Shown here: piece by piece, positions 34,930-45,911 of the stretch | How the letters are laid out: every line of letters begins with the position of its first letter | How positions within the stretch are numbered: position 1 is the stretch's first letter | Origin: Lamellibrachia columna | Taxonomy: Eukaryota > Annelida > Polychaeta > Sabellida > Siboglinidae | Assembly: GCA_963662155.1 (NCBI GenBank) | Contig: OY759263.1 | Coordinates: 16,628,194 to 16,692,193, forward strand | Direction: 5' to 3' | DNA length: 64,000 nucleotides | Notes under the pieces: generated by a model | The model's database searches: none | Seen by the model: the letters and a program-made list of their open reading frames with translations, nothing else | Told to the model about the DNA's origin: nothing | Made by a program: the position numbers and the translations under genes

Positions 34930-35175
34930 TACACTGACTTACTGAGATGTCAGATTGTTCAATTGGACAGGGGTAATATAAAAAATTAGAATCACCCTCT
35001 TGAAATGTTGCTTATTTTGAATGTTTTAATTCATCATATTCTTCGGCATATCTAAGATCTCACAATGGGGAGAGCAAAACTAGTCATTCAGCCTACCATG
35101 TAAGGGCACAACATAAAAATACAGTAAAAAATGTACCCAAAGGGGACCGTTGCCAAAAGCCCCCCTCCAATCCGG
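34930..35175 (-). repeat. Repeat family A, copy 4 (inverted)
   Basis: The reverse complement matches 33376-33600: ACATTTTTTACTGTATTTTT, TACATGGTAGGCTGA, GTGAGATCTTAGA, GATGAATTAAAACATTC and AACAATCTGACATCTCA. With copy 3 it forms inverted arms. Confidence 0.82.
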
Positions 35176-35330
35176 GCTGGGTGAATTAAAAAATGAATTG
35201 GAATTATTCAATTCAATTCCTGAATTTGAATTGAAAGAATTTCACCAAGCTGAATTTGAATTGAAAGATTTGTATTAAGTTGAATTGGAATCGAACGAAA
35301 ATTAATTGAACCTCATTTTTTTGTGTGGTG
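35176..35330. repeat. AATTC/GAATT-rich repeat
   Basis: Dense TGAATTGGAATT / TTCAATTCAATTCC motifs starting with GGGCTGGGTGAATT, like the subterminal zone of a hAT-type element. A similar zone in opposite sense lies at 37860-38000, but matching ends were not found. Confidence 0.6.
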
Positions 35331-35451
35331 CAATCTGGTTTTATTTCAAATGTGGCCCTCAATCCAACCATACAATTGTATGCCTAGTATATGCGTACAC
35401 ATTAAATTAACTGTTTCCTAATAAAATAACTCTTGCACAATCTTGAAGGCT

Positions 35452-35575
35452 GGGAACCTGAAGAAGACATATCTGCGTGACTTGGTCAAGGGGTGCAAGA
35501 TGCTGGCTTTAGCAGACTGGTCATTGCCCGTGTACTACACTGACCAGTCTCATTCTGTCACACAGGCACACCAGG
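35452..35575 (+). pseudogene. Unidentified candidate exon
   Basis: Open stretch reading NLKKTYLRDLVKGCKMLALA, then DWSLPVYYTDQSHSVTQAHQ, to a good donor CAG/GTATGTG. Its composition is higher in GC than the flanks and it lies in line with other exon fossils on the same strand. I do not recognise the family. The upstream acceptor is weak. Confidence 0.4.
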
Positions 35576-35805
35576 TATGTGTTTGTTGCATTGGCGTATT
35601 TGATGTGAACAGATTTACATATAACGAAGGAGGTTTGTGTATCTGTTTACTAATCTGAATATACTGTATGCTGAAGATACTAAAATAACACAAACTCCTT
35701 GACAGTTTAACATTTTATGAATGTGTCTACTCTACCAGTTCAACAAATACGGCTTGTGCATGCATTCATGCGTGCGTGCATGTGCGCACATGCGTGTGTA
35801 TATAT

Positions 35806-37072
35806 TAGTGCCCTGCGCGGACCTAGAATTTGATCCTAAGCCCGGCCCGCAATTAGCAGTTAGAGGCCCGGCCCAGGCCCGCAATAATTTTTCAAGTCCG
35901 GCCCAGGCCCGCAAACTAGAATTTAGGCCCAGGCCCGAACCAGACCGTGAATGTTTGGCCCAGGCCCGGCCCGCAAGTTTCAGGCCCAGGCCCGGCCCAT
36001 ACCCGCGGGCCAAAGATGGGTAAGCCCGCGGCCCGCTAAGTTTAGAGAAGATAAACCTATATTCTTATAACAAAGACGAAAAACAAATAAACTGTAAAAC
36101 AGTTGATTTGTCCATAGTGTGCTGGATGAGTTCTAAAAATCCAGCACCACCAACTTCTTCAAACGAACAAATATCCTGAAGAAAAATAAAGAAAAACTTC
36201 TTAGTGTCATTACTATTAAATATGATAAGATTTGTTATATTTGGCTTTAATGTATTGGCTTATGGTTAGGGTACGAGGTTTGTTTATCTAACCCTGACTT
36301 AACCCTTATGCAAGCCATAACCCCAGTTTATATTGTTAATTGAATTAGGTCAACTAAGTTAACATAATTTAATATGATATTTCAATTAAATGTCACCCAC
36401 TGGCACTGACACCCAGTGGCATTTCCAGCAGGCCACCAGTCACTAGCCTGAGACAGACAGGTTCAGACATGTGTGAATTAGTACAAGTGTGAATGAATTA
36501 GGACTGGGGAGAAATACCAATTACCAACTGGGTTGGGTACAGGGTAGTGGGCTAGTGGCCTAGTGGGCACTTGGCAGTGGGCAGGTCATTCAGGTGGGCA
36601 ATGTTTGGAGGGAAGACCTAGACTATAGAATGTCCACTGGTAGGGTCAAAGGGTGATAAGTTGATGGTTAATCATGGCTTGATTGCCTCTGCAAACATTT
36701 CTAAAGTAAACATTTGGGGCTGGCTACTTCCAGCCAAGCGAACTTATGGGGCCATTAGATTCCATGCAAGGTCTCAATTTGCAACTATATAATACTAAAG
36801 AAATAATTTTAAGCATTCATTAACCGGAATTACAATTTATAATCAGGTTTTATTAAAAAAATAAAGTAATAATCGGTGTTTTTTATAAATATGTTTATTA
36901 TGTCCAGGCCCAGCCCAGGCCCGGCCCGCTCACACTAGGCCCGGCCCAAGCCCGATGTGTTTAAATTGTTTCCTGGCCCGGGCCCGCAGTATGTAGGCCC
37001 AGGCCCGGCCCGGCCCGCGGAATTATGTAGAGGCCTGCCTTTGGGTCCAAGCCCGGCCCGCGCAGGGCACTA
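35806..37072. mobile_element. Non-autonomous hAT-like element 2 (1267 bp)
   Basis: Begins TAGTGCCCTGCGCGG and ends CCGCGCAGGGCACTA, an exact inverted terminal repeat of 15 bp. It is flanked by GTATATAT on both sides (35798-35805 and 37073-37080), an 8-bp duplication. The flanks are TA-rich, so the duplication alone would be weaker evidence. Both subterminal zones (about 200 bp) are packed with GGCCCGGCCC / GCCCAGGCCCG motifs, likely transposase-binding repeats. There is no transposase frame inside. Confidence 0.93.
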
Positions 37073-37579
37073 GTATATATATACGTATGTAGTAATTATG
37101 TACAGCAGTAAATGCACACAATCAGACAATGTGCTAATTTGTTTTAGTAGTAATAGTTTATTTTGAAAACACAAATGAAGAACTTTGAGAGACATAAATA
37201 CTGAGACATGTCAACTTGTCAAGTAAGATGCACAGCAAGTTGGAGAAGTTGGAACTAAAACAGTGGGCGACCGATTGTCAAATGCTGGAACATCAGTGAC
37301 ATTTTCAACCTAATGAGTCTATATCCATGACTACATTACATACAACTACCATGTATTTGTTGTACTGAAAGAATCTGCGTCCACATGGGCAAACATGCAT
37401 CTCCATATCTGTAACTCTATGTACATTTATAAATACAGTTATAAATATTGAATAATGTACATGGTTCAGATGCAGGTTTACAGGGCTGACTGCATAAACT
37501 TCATCAAGAGCATCATTGTGGGTGACATACAAGGTCTCCATGACAATCATGCCGCACGCACAGTATTCACTGAGTAGAC

Positions 37580-37860
37580 ACAAGGTAATTGGTGTATATG
37601 TCAGGTCCACCCTATTTATACGGGTGTTGGATGTTTCAGCCCATGATGCCAGGACACGCTGGACACCAACGTGATAGGATGTCTGCCTCAAAAATAAGTG
37701 GATGGTGGGATTGGTGGGAAGTTGTCATCCAAAACAGGTGGGAGAGGAGCATGGAGACCCCTGTCAATCTGTACCTGCAATCAGATAACATTTTACCTAC
37801 TTTGTAAATCACACAGTGTAAGGGTATATGTTCAATGGCGTATTTTGGGGTCGGTTCCAT
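37580..37860 (+). repeat. Repeat family A, copy 5
   Basis: GGTAATTGGTGTATATGTCA, GGTGTTGGATGTTTCAGCCC, GATGTCTGCCTCAAAAAT and AATCACACAGTGTAAGGGTA follow in the family order, uninterrupted where copy 2 has its LTR. Minus-strand frames in this copy have lost similarity to the coding copy. Confidence 0.85.
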
Positions 37861-38570
37861 TAAATCAACTCAAATTCAAATTCCTTTCAATTTAATCAAT
37901 TCCAATTCAATTAATTTTTTTCAAATTAAATTTTTCAATTCAAATTCCAGCTCAAATCTTTCAATGCAAATTCCAAATTAATTCTATTGGAGTTTTTCCA
38001 ACACAAACGCATGGGATAATAGTAATATGTAATTATAATAGGCCTTTTTTCTGTAATAGTAATAGAGGAACTTTTTCAAAAGTAATAGTAATAGATCTTA
38101 AAGTAATAGATACAATTCTATTACTTTTCTATCTATTGCTGCAAACTTATAAAATATCAGGTTTGTTTGCATGTTATTCCAATTGCTAGTAATTGTAAAC
38201 AATGTATAGACAATGGCTGAGCCGTTATTCAAACAAAAGACCAGTAGGCTGATCATTTTATGGTTTCAGAAATACCTGCTCAATGAAACAATGCAGGAGT
38301 AACAAGCTAATTACTAATTGTTGGAAAGCTCAGGAGTCCCATTTTCATGATTTAAATGTGATTAATATTCTAGAAACATACCCACAAATTATTAACTGTG
38401 ATCTCTAATTCCACTGAAATTAACTTAATATGATGACTCTGATGTGATGTTTACTGAGAAACTACAGTTCCTCTTGTTTTCAACATGTTGCAGTGACTGG
38501 ATTATTACTCAGTCATTTGTAAGACACATTTTACTGAGAGTTGACGCTGATATTGTGTGCATCTCTCATC
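37861..38570. repeat. AATTC-rich and TAATAG-rich AT repeats
   Basis: 37861-38000 is made of TCAAATTCAAATTCC-type motifs. 38020-38130 is rich in AATAGTAATAG. Both look like MITE remnants without clear ends. 38150-38570 shows nothing further. Confidence 0.5.
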
Positions 38571-38577
38571 TCCCCAG

Positions 38578-38696
38578 GGATCATCTCAGTGAGGTGTGAT
38601 GCTCGCACATACATACGAACCTTTGTGTCCACATGGGGCCCATTCTGCGGGTCCGAGGTCAGATGCAAGAGCTGTTTAGCTTCCGAGAAAGAGAAG
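38578..38696 (+). pseudogene. DKC1: Dyskerin-like exon with frameshift
   Basis: After acceptor CATCTCCCCAG the exon reads IISVRCDARTYIRT, then in the next frame LCVHMGPILRVRGQMQELFS to donor AAG/GTAATG. Dyskerin, the H/ACA pseudouridine synthase, has [20 protein letters not shown], then GQMQELRR here. It is part of the TruB-like catalytic domain that modifies rRNA and helps telomerase RNA. One base is missing between the Thr and Leu codons, and the conserved Gly of AGTYIRT is Arg. With no neighbouring dyskerin exons, this is a relic. A sequencing deletion could mimic the frameshift but not the substitutions. Confidence 0.8.
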
Positions 38697-39872
38697 GTAA
38701 TGTTTGAAATATGATTGGAATGTTATATTGATATAGCTCGATACCTCTAGTCATATTACAAAATTACGACACTGTTGCTATTTTATAGTAAGCTGTGACG
38801 TTTGCAACCTGGTTTCAAATTAGGTATCGACAATTTACTGTCATCTATCAAAAGTTAATGTTGACCACTAAGACAGTTCTAATATACTTGGAAATACCAG
38901 TTTGTAAACATCACAATTACATATATCTTAAGAGCCATGAATGAGCACAAGTGACTTTGCAAATGTAATTAAAACGTAAAAAAAAAATTTAATTTACAAT
39001 ATATTTTCCAACATGATTTTATTTGGTATAACAAGGTATGTACAAATCAGAACTACGTCTACTAAGATCACATCATTAATTGGAATATTTCATGGAGGGA
39101 GTGAACATTTCATTGCAAAATCCTCACCCTGGAGTGAATATTTCATGGGGGTGAATACTTGATCACACCCTGACAATTAATTTTGGTCAGACAGAAGTCT
39201 TGGCCAGAGAATCATTGAGTAATTGTGTCAACAACTTGTGTCGGAGTAACACAATTCAACCTTCAGAGTTCCTGAGAGGAGTTCATCTCTCGTGTGATGT
39301 TCTATGTTGAATTGTTAATAATCATAAATGTAACATAAACAATGTAAAATAAAATTCATTAATTAAAATAATGTTTAGTTTTTGTGCCCGCAACTGACGC
39401 ATCTCAGACTAAGCTGAACTGTCTTCCTTTTTTAGATTAATTTATAGTCAATAGAGCATTTGTCAGTAGCTAGAATATGCCAGTGTTTTAAATCTTGTAC
39501 TGTTCTGTATTCAAAATCTTGCAGAAGCTGTGCCTCAGATAAATACCAATTTTATTGTATAACTAATTAAATTAAGTTTAGATTATGAGTCAGGTAAGTA
39601 CAATTATTGAACGTATTTTGTAAAATGTTATCACTGGTAACTGTATTTTTTTGTTAATAACTTTTCTAACAATTTGTTTGTTTATTTCAACTGATGTAAC
39701 CATTGATCTGTTACACAAACTGTTTTAGAACTCACCAGATAATGTATTTACTACAAAACAGAAACAAAGTTTTGAAAAGTGAAACATCAAACTAATGTCA
39801 TTGTAATTGCATCCTATGTTGATCACTAGAGGGAGCTGTATGATTTTTGTAATCGTATTTGATTTTATAATT

Positions 39873-40171
39873 GCACAGATATGTCAGCAACACAAGCCGC
39901 TCGGCGACGGTGGCAGCAGCGATAACTTGACAGTGCCGCTACGAAGGATGGTGCAGCGGTGCTAGCGGCGCGGAACGTCTTCTTAGACGGGATGCAATCA
40001 CCATGCACTGCTGTCTGGCGCACTCACCTTGCCCGGAATTCTAGTTCTTTACATTCGTTGCCGCACATGCCTGCTGAGATGCTGAAGCACGAGGACGCCA
40101 CCATGCGACGTCACGCCAGCGAGATGTTACAGCCAACGAGCAAGAAGCTGGCAGCTTCTCACAAGGCGATG
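39873..40171 (+). pseudogene. GC-rich candidate exon, unidentified
   Basis: Between acceptor TAATTGCACAG and donor ATG/GTAAGT lies a GC-rich stretch unlike its AT-rich flanks. Frames change within it: first KPLGDGGSSDNLTVPLRRMV, then stops, later HMPAEMLKHEDATMRRHASE and MLQPTSKKLAASHKAM. It might be a variable loop exon of the transporter whose exons follow at 41.1 kb, but I cannot show this. Stops in every frame across the full length make it non-functional as one exon. Confidence 0.4.
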
Positions 40172-41086
40172 GTAAGTACATTCTGGAGGTCAACTTAGTA
40201 TCATCCACAGTACACCAGCTGATATACTTGTATCTAATGCACTGTTGTGACTGATACACTGTCGTAACACATACATCATCTGCCCCTCCAGGTGGCACCA
40301 CAAGACAAGTGTTTCTTATTCCACAGTGTAGCTCAAGTTGGGTAAATGCTTTATTTGTATAATTTATTTTGGGCGTGTACTAAAATTTCATAACAACTCG
40401 GCTGACACATCTACCCAATGAGTAAAAAATGTCCGACAAGTGTACATGCGTAATTAATAAGTTGGCACACTTAATTAATATAGACTTATAGGCCAATCGC
40501 AACCAGTATAAATAACCATTAATATGTTGCTTGGTAGCTATCCAATTTGTTCAGAAACAAATGAATTCCTTGATGTGTTTGGCGGTAAAGAACACCTGTT
40601 TTCGTTCTTTAACCTTGGGCCTTGTGTGGCTCAACTAGCCCCGTTCCGACAATTAAGCTTTTTTAATTAACTTATCCTTAATGCGCAAAGTGATATAAAT
40701 ACTTTTCTTCCCTGTGCATAGTTAAATTATTTGAAAGTGCACAAAAAATTAAGTCTGGTCACAAGCGTTGATAGTTTACACAGAAGCAGACATTAATCAC
40801 AATCACCAAAAGTTTAAAATGAATATCAAAAAAATATACTTAATTTTTTTTTTTTTTACTGTTGTGACAAATGCACTTATTGTACATCAATCGTGGTCTA
40901 ATAACATGTTCAATTACTGGGTGGTACCATGTAACTGTTGCTGCTGAAGTTTCCTGGGAAACATGGGTGGCTCAACTAACAATACCTTCCCAAATTCATA
41001 ATTGTAGCATTTACATAAAAATTATTAAGATAGTTTACGTTGATTAACGCTTAATTCACTGTAATCATCCCAAACATTTTACTCAG

Positions 41087-41312
41087 ATGGGTACCTCCAA
41101 GTCGAATGCCGCCTTTCTCATCTCGGTGAATCACATTTCAAACACGATCTGTCATGTCGTCTTCAGCTGGTTTTCGGACCGTGAGTGTGTCAACCGACTG
41201 TTTCTGTACAACATGGCGCTGACGTTCTGCGGCATCGGGACGTCTCTCAGCATCTTCTGTCTCAACTACGAGATGCTCGTTGTCTACGCAGCCCTCTTTG
41301 GTCTCTTTATTG
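41087..41312 (+). pseudogene. SLC16 monocarboxylate transporter-like exon
   Basis: Acceptor TTTTACTCAG and donor ATTG/GTGAGT bound an open exon. It reads SKSNAAFLISVNHISNTICH, VVFSWFSDRECVNRLFLYNM, ALTFCGIGTSLSIF and EMLVVYAALFGLFIG. This matches transmembrane helices in the second half of SLC16 (MCT) transporters: SKxAAFLLSIIGITNTIGR, GWLSDRPWVNRL, YNxAL, VYAAVFGLFIG. These proteins move lactate, pyruvate or aromatic acids across the plasma membrane in the MFS fold. The frame is open, but several conserved glycines are replaced and the following exon is frameshifted. Confidence 0.8.
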
Positions 41313-41451
41313 GTGAGTTAGTTAATGTTGAAAGTTGAATCAAATCCTGTCTGCATCGTTTAATCTTGTAAGTTGTTCTTGTAATCATGAAGGATTTAAA
41401 GAAGTTTAGAAGTCTAGACATTTGATTTGTTTCTGACTGTCTTATCATATA

Positions 41452-41715
41452 TATGGGGTGCAGTGGTTAGAACATTGGACTGTCAAACAATTTCATTCAC
41501 TCCACATTGCTTTAGTTCACTCGGCTGTATAAATATAAATGACTTCCTGGCTATAGACAGTGGTGGATATGTGAACGAATAGTCTTTGCACAGTAATTAC
41601 AGCGAGGCTGAATGCTTCCCAGAGAAGTTGAGTTGGTGTTGGAATGAACAGGTCTACCAGGGGGTGAAGTATAAAGCCCTTTGATTGGTCATACAGACTA
41701 GATACTGTGCTAGAT
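41452..41715 (+). repeat. tRNA-derived SINE (second full copy)
   Basis: The head GGGGTGCAGTGGTTAGAACA is tRNA-like (A box); the B box is degenerate. The body TGAATGCTTCCCAGAGAAGT and tail GGTGAAGTATAAAGCCCTTT match the SINE at 5.2 kb. It lies in the intron between the two SLC16-like exons. Confidence 0.75.
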
Positions 41716-41877
41716 AAGAACTTACCTTTGTACACACATACATAGCATACATAACATGTATCACATACCATACCAATTCACCAAGAAATGTGTTACAGCT
41801 AAACATCACCAATAGTACAATTCACCTCAAATCTAATACACCTGTATCTAAGTGCTGCCCCTTGTGACATATTGCAG

Positions 41878-42010
41878 GCGTGTGTGTGTGTCGCTGACTT
41901 CGGTTGTTCTGGTGGGTCTGCTGGGCACTGAGCAACTCGCCATCTTGTTCAGACTGCTGCTTCTCTGCCAGGATGTGGCGACCATTGTCCAGTCCGTGGG
42001 GCGCAGGAAC
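41878..42010 (+). pseudogene. SLC16-like next exon, frameshifted
   Basis: After acceptor GACATATTGCAG the protein reads VSLTSVVLVGLLGTEQLAIL then FRLLLLCQDVATIV, matching the MCT block YVSLTSVVLVDLLGLEKL..AFGLLLLFQGVATIVGPP. In the phase set by the exon at 41087 the reading frame is off: an expanded (TG)n at 41880-41890 adds two bases at the exon start. After ATIV the match decays with no clear donor. The transporter is therefore broken here. Confidence 0.75.
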
Positions 42011-44220
42011 ATAGTGATTGGAACATCAAACTCTCATCTTGATGCTTGTTCAGTGTCTGTTAAAGCTGCAGTGCGTGAAATTGGCTGAAGTCAGTGTAGA
42101 TGTGTTTGGACGTAGATCTCTGAACAGTAGAGTTTTATTTACCTTGATTTGGCTATATTAGGTGTTAATCTAAAAAGGCTTCTTAAAATAGCTACATGTG
42201 AAATAAACCTTGTCTGCGCAGGGAAAGCAGACACCAGGTGGCAGCACTGCACAAGGCATGTGTCTGACAAGTTTTGTTGAAACCTGGGATGGAGCTACAT
42301 TTGTCTTGTTTGTTGTATTAGAGGTATTGTTGCGTTATTTGTGTCCCATAAATTATTGCTAGTAAGTATTAATTTATATTATTAATCATTCATCATAACA
42401 CAATGTTAGCAGTGTTGACCACATGTAGTGTTAAGAATGCCAATTTATTTTTCCGAATTGACGCAAACACACAGTTTGTTGAGAAATAACGGAAGTTATT
42501 TGTAGTCTGTTTGAGTGCAATATGATTGTTGATGTGTTCAATAGTTAAAGAGGATTATGGCATTATGTATATACATAAGTAGTTTACTACATTAACATAA
42601 TTATCTGTGTGCTGAACAACATTAAAATTGCATGCCCCAGTAATATTGAAGTGTGGCTGAAAGTATTACCACTGGAGATACATGGTACATACTGTTGATG
42701 TGTTGTATGCCTGTCACAAGTTTACTATGCCAAAAGATGACATCAGTGTGACATCACTATGAACATTTGATATGTTTGGGGACCATGTCAAAGAGAGGTG
42801 GGTCTAATACAGAGGTCACACCATAATTGTCAAGGGCCACATACTAAATTTTTTAAATGTCTGTTGCTGGCGAAATATGATCACCAATGCATCATGGAGC
42901 GCCATGTGATGAGGTGTTAAGGAACTACTAATGTTTTAAATTATGTAATCGTTCACTGTATGGCGCAGTAATACCGATTTTAAACATATTCCAGTGGTTT
43001 ATTAGTGTTTGTTCTATACATACGCTGTGTTAACTGTTATGAACATTGTTACATTGAAATGTTTTGCAGTCTGGAAAATTATAAACATTTTAAAGTGTTA
43101 ATTGAAGGAGAATCTGATAATTAGTACACTTTGTATACAGATATAAATGTCAACAATTGTGACACCTTTCCATGTCAATGTTTCTGCTCGACGGAGCTTT
43201 TGTAATCTCAGTCACTTCTTCTCTTCAGCATCAGACTAATCTGTTCATTGGTGTCATGTGACCATGTTGGTGGTAGCCACATGACTATTGCTGTCTGTGA
43301 AAACTTGTTTTATGCTGCACATAAAACCAGGATTTGTTTCTAATGTTTTTCAGTGTTCATACAGACATTCTTGCCTGAACTTGTTCACTTTGTCATTTGT
43401 ATGTTGATTTTGTTGAAGTATTTTTGTTTTGTTACCGAGTGCTGGAAGATGATAGTTCAGTATGTTGTAAGGCAACGCTAGTAGACATTTGCTCCAGTAG
43501 AGGGCGCCACTGGTGTATTCGAGGAGTGGCATGTGCAGTTTCACTGATTTTTTCCATGCTAAAAGCGTGTTGAGGTGGGAGTTCCCGAGTCAAATAATAC
43601 TGTGGAAAATATATAATTGGTCATTTCACCTGGAGCGAGGGATATGGTAGGCTGTGAGATAAGGTCGCCTAGTGATGATGTTCATGGGTACAAGGTACTG
43701 ACTGACTTGCTGGTATACACACGAGGCCATTGACTCTTGTGTACAGAGTTTGAGGAAAGGGGCTCCACCTTACTGATTATAGCATATCTGTCACACAGAA
43801 GGTGAATACATAACGTATATCTGGGTAAATATCTAAAACAAACACACCATTGTAAATAAACATACATAATTTTATTTTTTTAAACAACCATGTATCAAAA
43901 GGTATGATCCTATGAATGCAATAATATATTTACAACTATCATGCTGGATACAATAATCTACTTACAGTACACTGTCACTCTACACGTCATGAAATAATGA
44001 TCTACCTGTAAGTGAACCAGAATCATGGTACACTATAGATGAACTAAATGAGTAGTTGTTTTCTAAATCACAGTGAACAAAGACAGGTTACCACATATTT
44101 ACATAATGTAACGCAGATACTTAGTTATTTTTCTCCCTAGCAAAATGCTCAAAGTTTTGTGTGGCTACTTCGTAACTAGCTGTTTTTTTGTGAAAACTAC
44201 TAAACCTATTCTTTCTCCAT
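42011..44220. other. About 2.2 kb without genes
   Basis: AT-rich, apparently unique. It holds CTCF-like motifs at 42231 and 43494 (see findings), no convincing exon. Confidence 0.5.
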
Positions 44221-44221
44221 C

Positions 44222-44283
44222 ACTGCGAGACACAGAATCCCCCCAGGGTTGACACGGCCATCTCCAAAGTGAAATCACCATCA
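44222..44283 (-). CDS. Possible last exon of NLR gene
   Basis: An acceptor TTTGCAG precedes a sequence beginning TGA. In the phase left by the exon at 45259-45334 (phase 0) the stop codon is immediate, so the protein would end GEERFYW. Other frames stay open for about 20 codons. Weakly supported. Confidence 0.3.
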
Positions 44284-44394
44284 CTGCAAACAAAATATCT
44301 ACACATCTTGAGTAATTAAAATTATTCTATGAAGTTCAATTCATTTCATAAAAAAGTTATTAACACAGCATGTTTTAATAGATGTATTTAGGCA

Positions 44395-44790
44395 TGGGGA
44401 GCATTAAAAAAAATTGGAGGTCAAAGTGTACAAATATAAAGACCAACAAGAAATAGCAAAAGGAATGTTATAAATGTGCTTCTCTATTGCTCAGAAACAT
44501 GGAAAAACGACCAAACAAATAGAACTGAAACTAGCAAGTTTCCAGACGAGATGCTTGCAGACTTCTAAACATCAGATGGAATGAATTGATCACTAACGAG
44601 GAAGTATTTAAAGAGCAAATGCTGAGCCAATCAAGTCAACACTATTGAAGAGAAGATGGAGATATTTGGGTCATATCCTTTGAATGCCGCCAACAAGAAC
44701 ACCAAAACAGGCATGGTACTAGAGACCATCTGGAAAGAGGAAATGAATGGCTGAAGATAGAGATGGGTGGCGTCTCTGTCTTGTGTGCCT
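44395..44790 (+). mobile_element. RTE-like LINE C-terminal fragment
   Basis: Plus-strand pieces across frames read LLYCSETWK, ITNEEVFK, LLKRRWRYLGHIL and MPPTRTPKQA. These are hallmarks of the tail of RTE-type and related LINE proteins (YGCETWK, NRILRWFGHI/YLGHI). Many frame breaks mean it is old. It lies at the downstream edge of the NLR gene. Confidence 0.65.
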
Positions 44791-45258
44791 CATGGCACAG
44801 GAAGAGAGTAAGAAAGATGCATTTATTATACAAAATAAATAATTGTTAATTTTGAGATAGTCCCCCATTTAAAGGTCTCTTTCGTTTTGATAGTTGCCCT
44901 GGTCATCAGTTGTTACAAAATAAATTCCATGAAACTCGATTCATTTCATACATTATTATTGAAATTTATTTATTTTAATAGTTATATTATACTAAACACA
45001 AATTCACATTAATTTTGAGCCAGTCCCCTATTTAAAGGTTTCCTTTGTTTTGAGAGCTGCCCTGGCCATCAGTCATTATAATGTAACTGAACTGAAGTAA
45101 ACAGACACCTCTGACGTCATTGCTACAATGTAACACATCAATGAACGTGATACGTTGTTGGGGCAGACACTGTTACCCTGTTGTGTTTACACCAGGGTGA
45201 CAGACGGTAGATGGTGTGACAGTGTCAACATCAGTGACGTGACAATCAACTGACTTAC

Positions 45259-45334
45259 CCAGTAAAACCTCTCTTCACCGAACTCTTCCCTCAGTTGACG
45301 GCGACACATATCTGACAGGGGACAGTTCCACACA
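45259..45334 (-). CDS. NLR C-terminal LRR exon
   Basis: Acceptor GTGTCTTCCAG, donor TGG/GTAAGTC, 76 nt. Joined in phase to the exon at 45831-45911 it reads VWNCPLSDMCRRQLREEFGE then ERFYW. The pattern C-x-LSD-x-CR-x-x-L-x-x-EFGE is the usual end of NLR LRR domains. The frame is open and splice sites are good. Confidence 0.8.
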
Positions 45335-45830
45335 CTGGAAGACACAGGACAGATATGGGTTAAGCCTACTGTTACGTTTCCCATTGGTAACGTCTTGCAT
45401 GATTATAAGAAAACGGGACTATCAAAACTTCTGAAACATCTTACCTGGCGTTGTCATCATCTCATTGACATGCTGATCAAGTTTAGTCAGTCTCACACTT
45501 CTAAACTCATTTAAAATGTCTGAACGTGCCACACCAGTTAATTGTTACCATTTCTGCACATGCCTTGTGGCGAAAACACCTATTGAAATCATCTAAAAAT
45601 CCACAGTTACACCGTTAACATGTTCTACCAGCAAACTGGCCAACATGCCTGCTTTTTTGAAAATTACATATGTAAAATTACTGTGCCCAACATTCGTGTG
45701 TAACACACCAGGAAGTGTAACTGAGGTATGATCCCATATACAAGACACATACCACTGTCGTCACTCGGCTCTCTATGTGGGTCTGCGTGACACAAAACTA
45801 AAACATCTGTAAGAATCAATGTCAACTTAC

Positions 45831-45911
45831 AATATCTCTAACTTTGGGCACTGTGTCAAGAGGTCTCTGGACATGTCACTACTGGCATCTGTCAAAGGGT
45901 TGTCACGGCAA
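45831..45911 (-). CDS. NLR LRR exon (NPLTDAS type)
   Basis: The 81-nt exon reads CRDNPLTDASSDMSRDLLTQ then CPKLEIL, with acceptor TTTACACAG and donor ATT/GTAAGT. The NPLTDASSDM...L..CP.L pattern is the penultimate repeat typical of NLR proteins. Open, and in phase with the next exon. Confidence 0.8.

Noticed and set aside
35176..38000. One large DNA transposon bounded by the AATTC-rich zones
   Set aside because: The two zones are in opposite sense but no matching terminal repeats or target duplication were found.
39959..40198. An 80-codon gene
   Set aside because: No ATG at its start, runs into a splice donor, and stops interrupt the longer exon; better treated as a fossil exon.
41087..42010. 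Functional SLC16 transporter gene
   Set aside because: Only two exons, the second off phase by two bases and decaying after ATIV.
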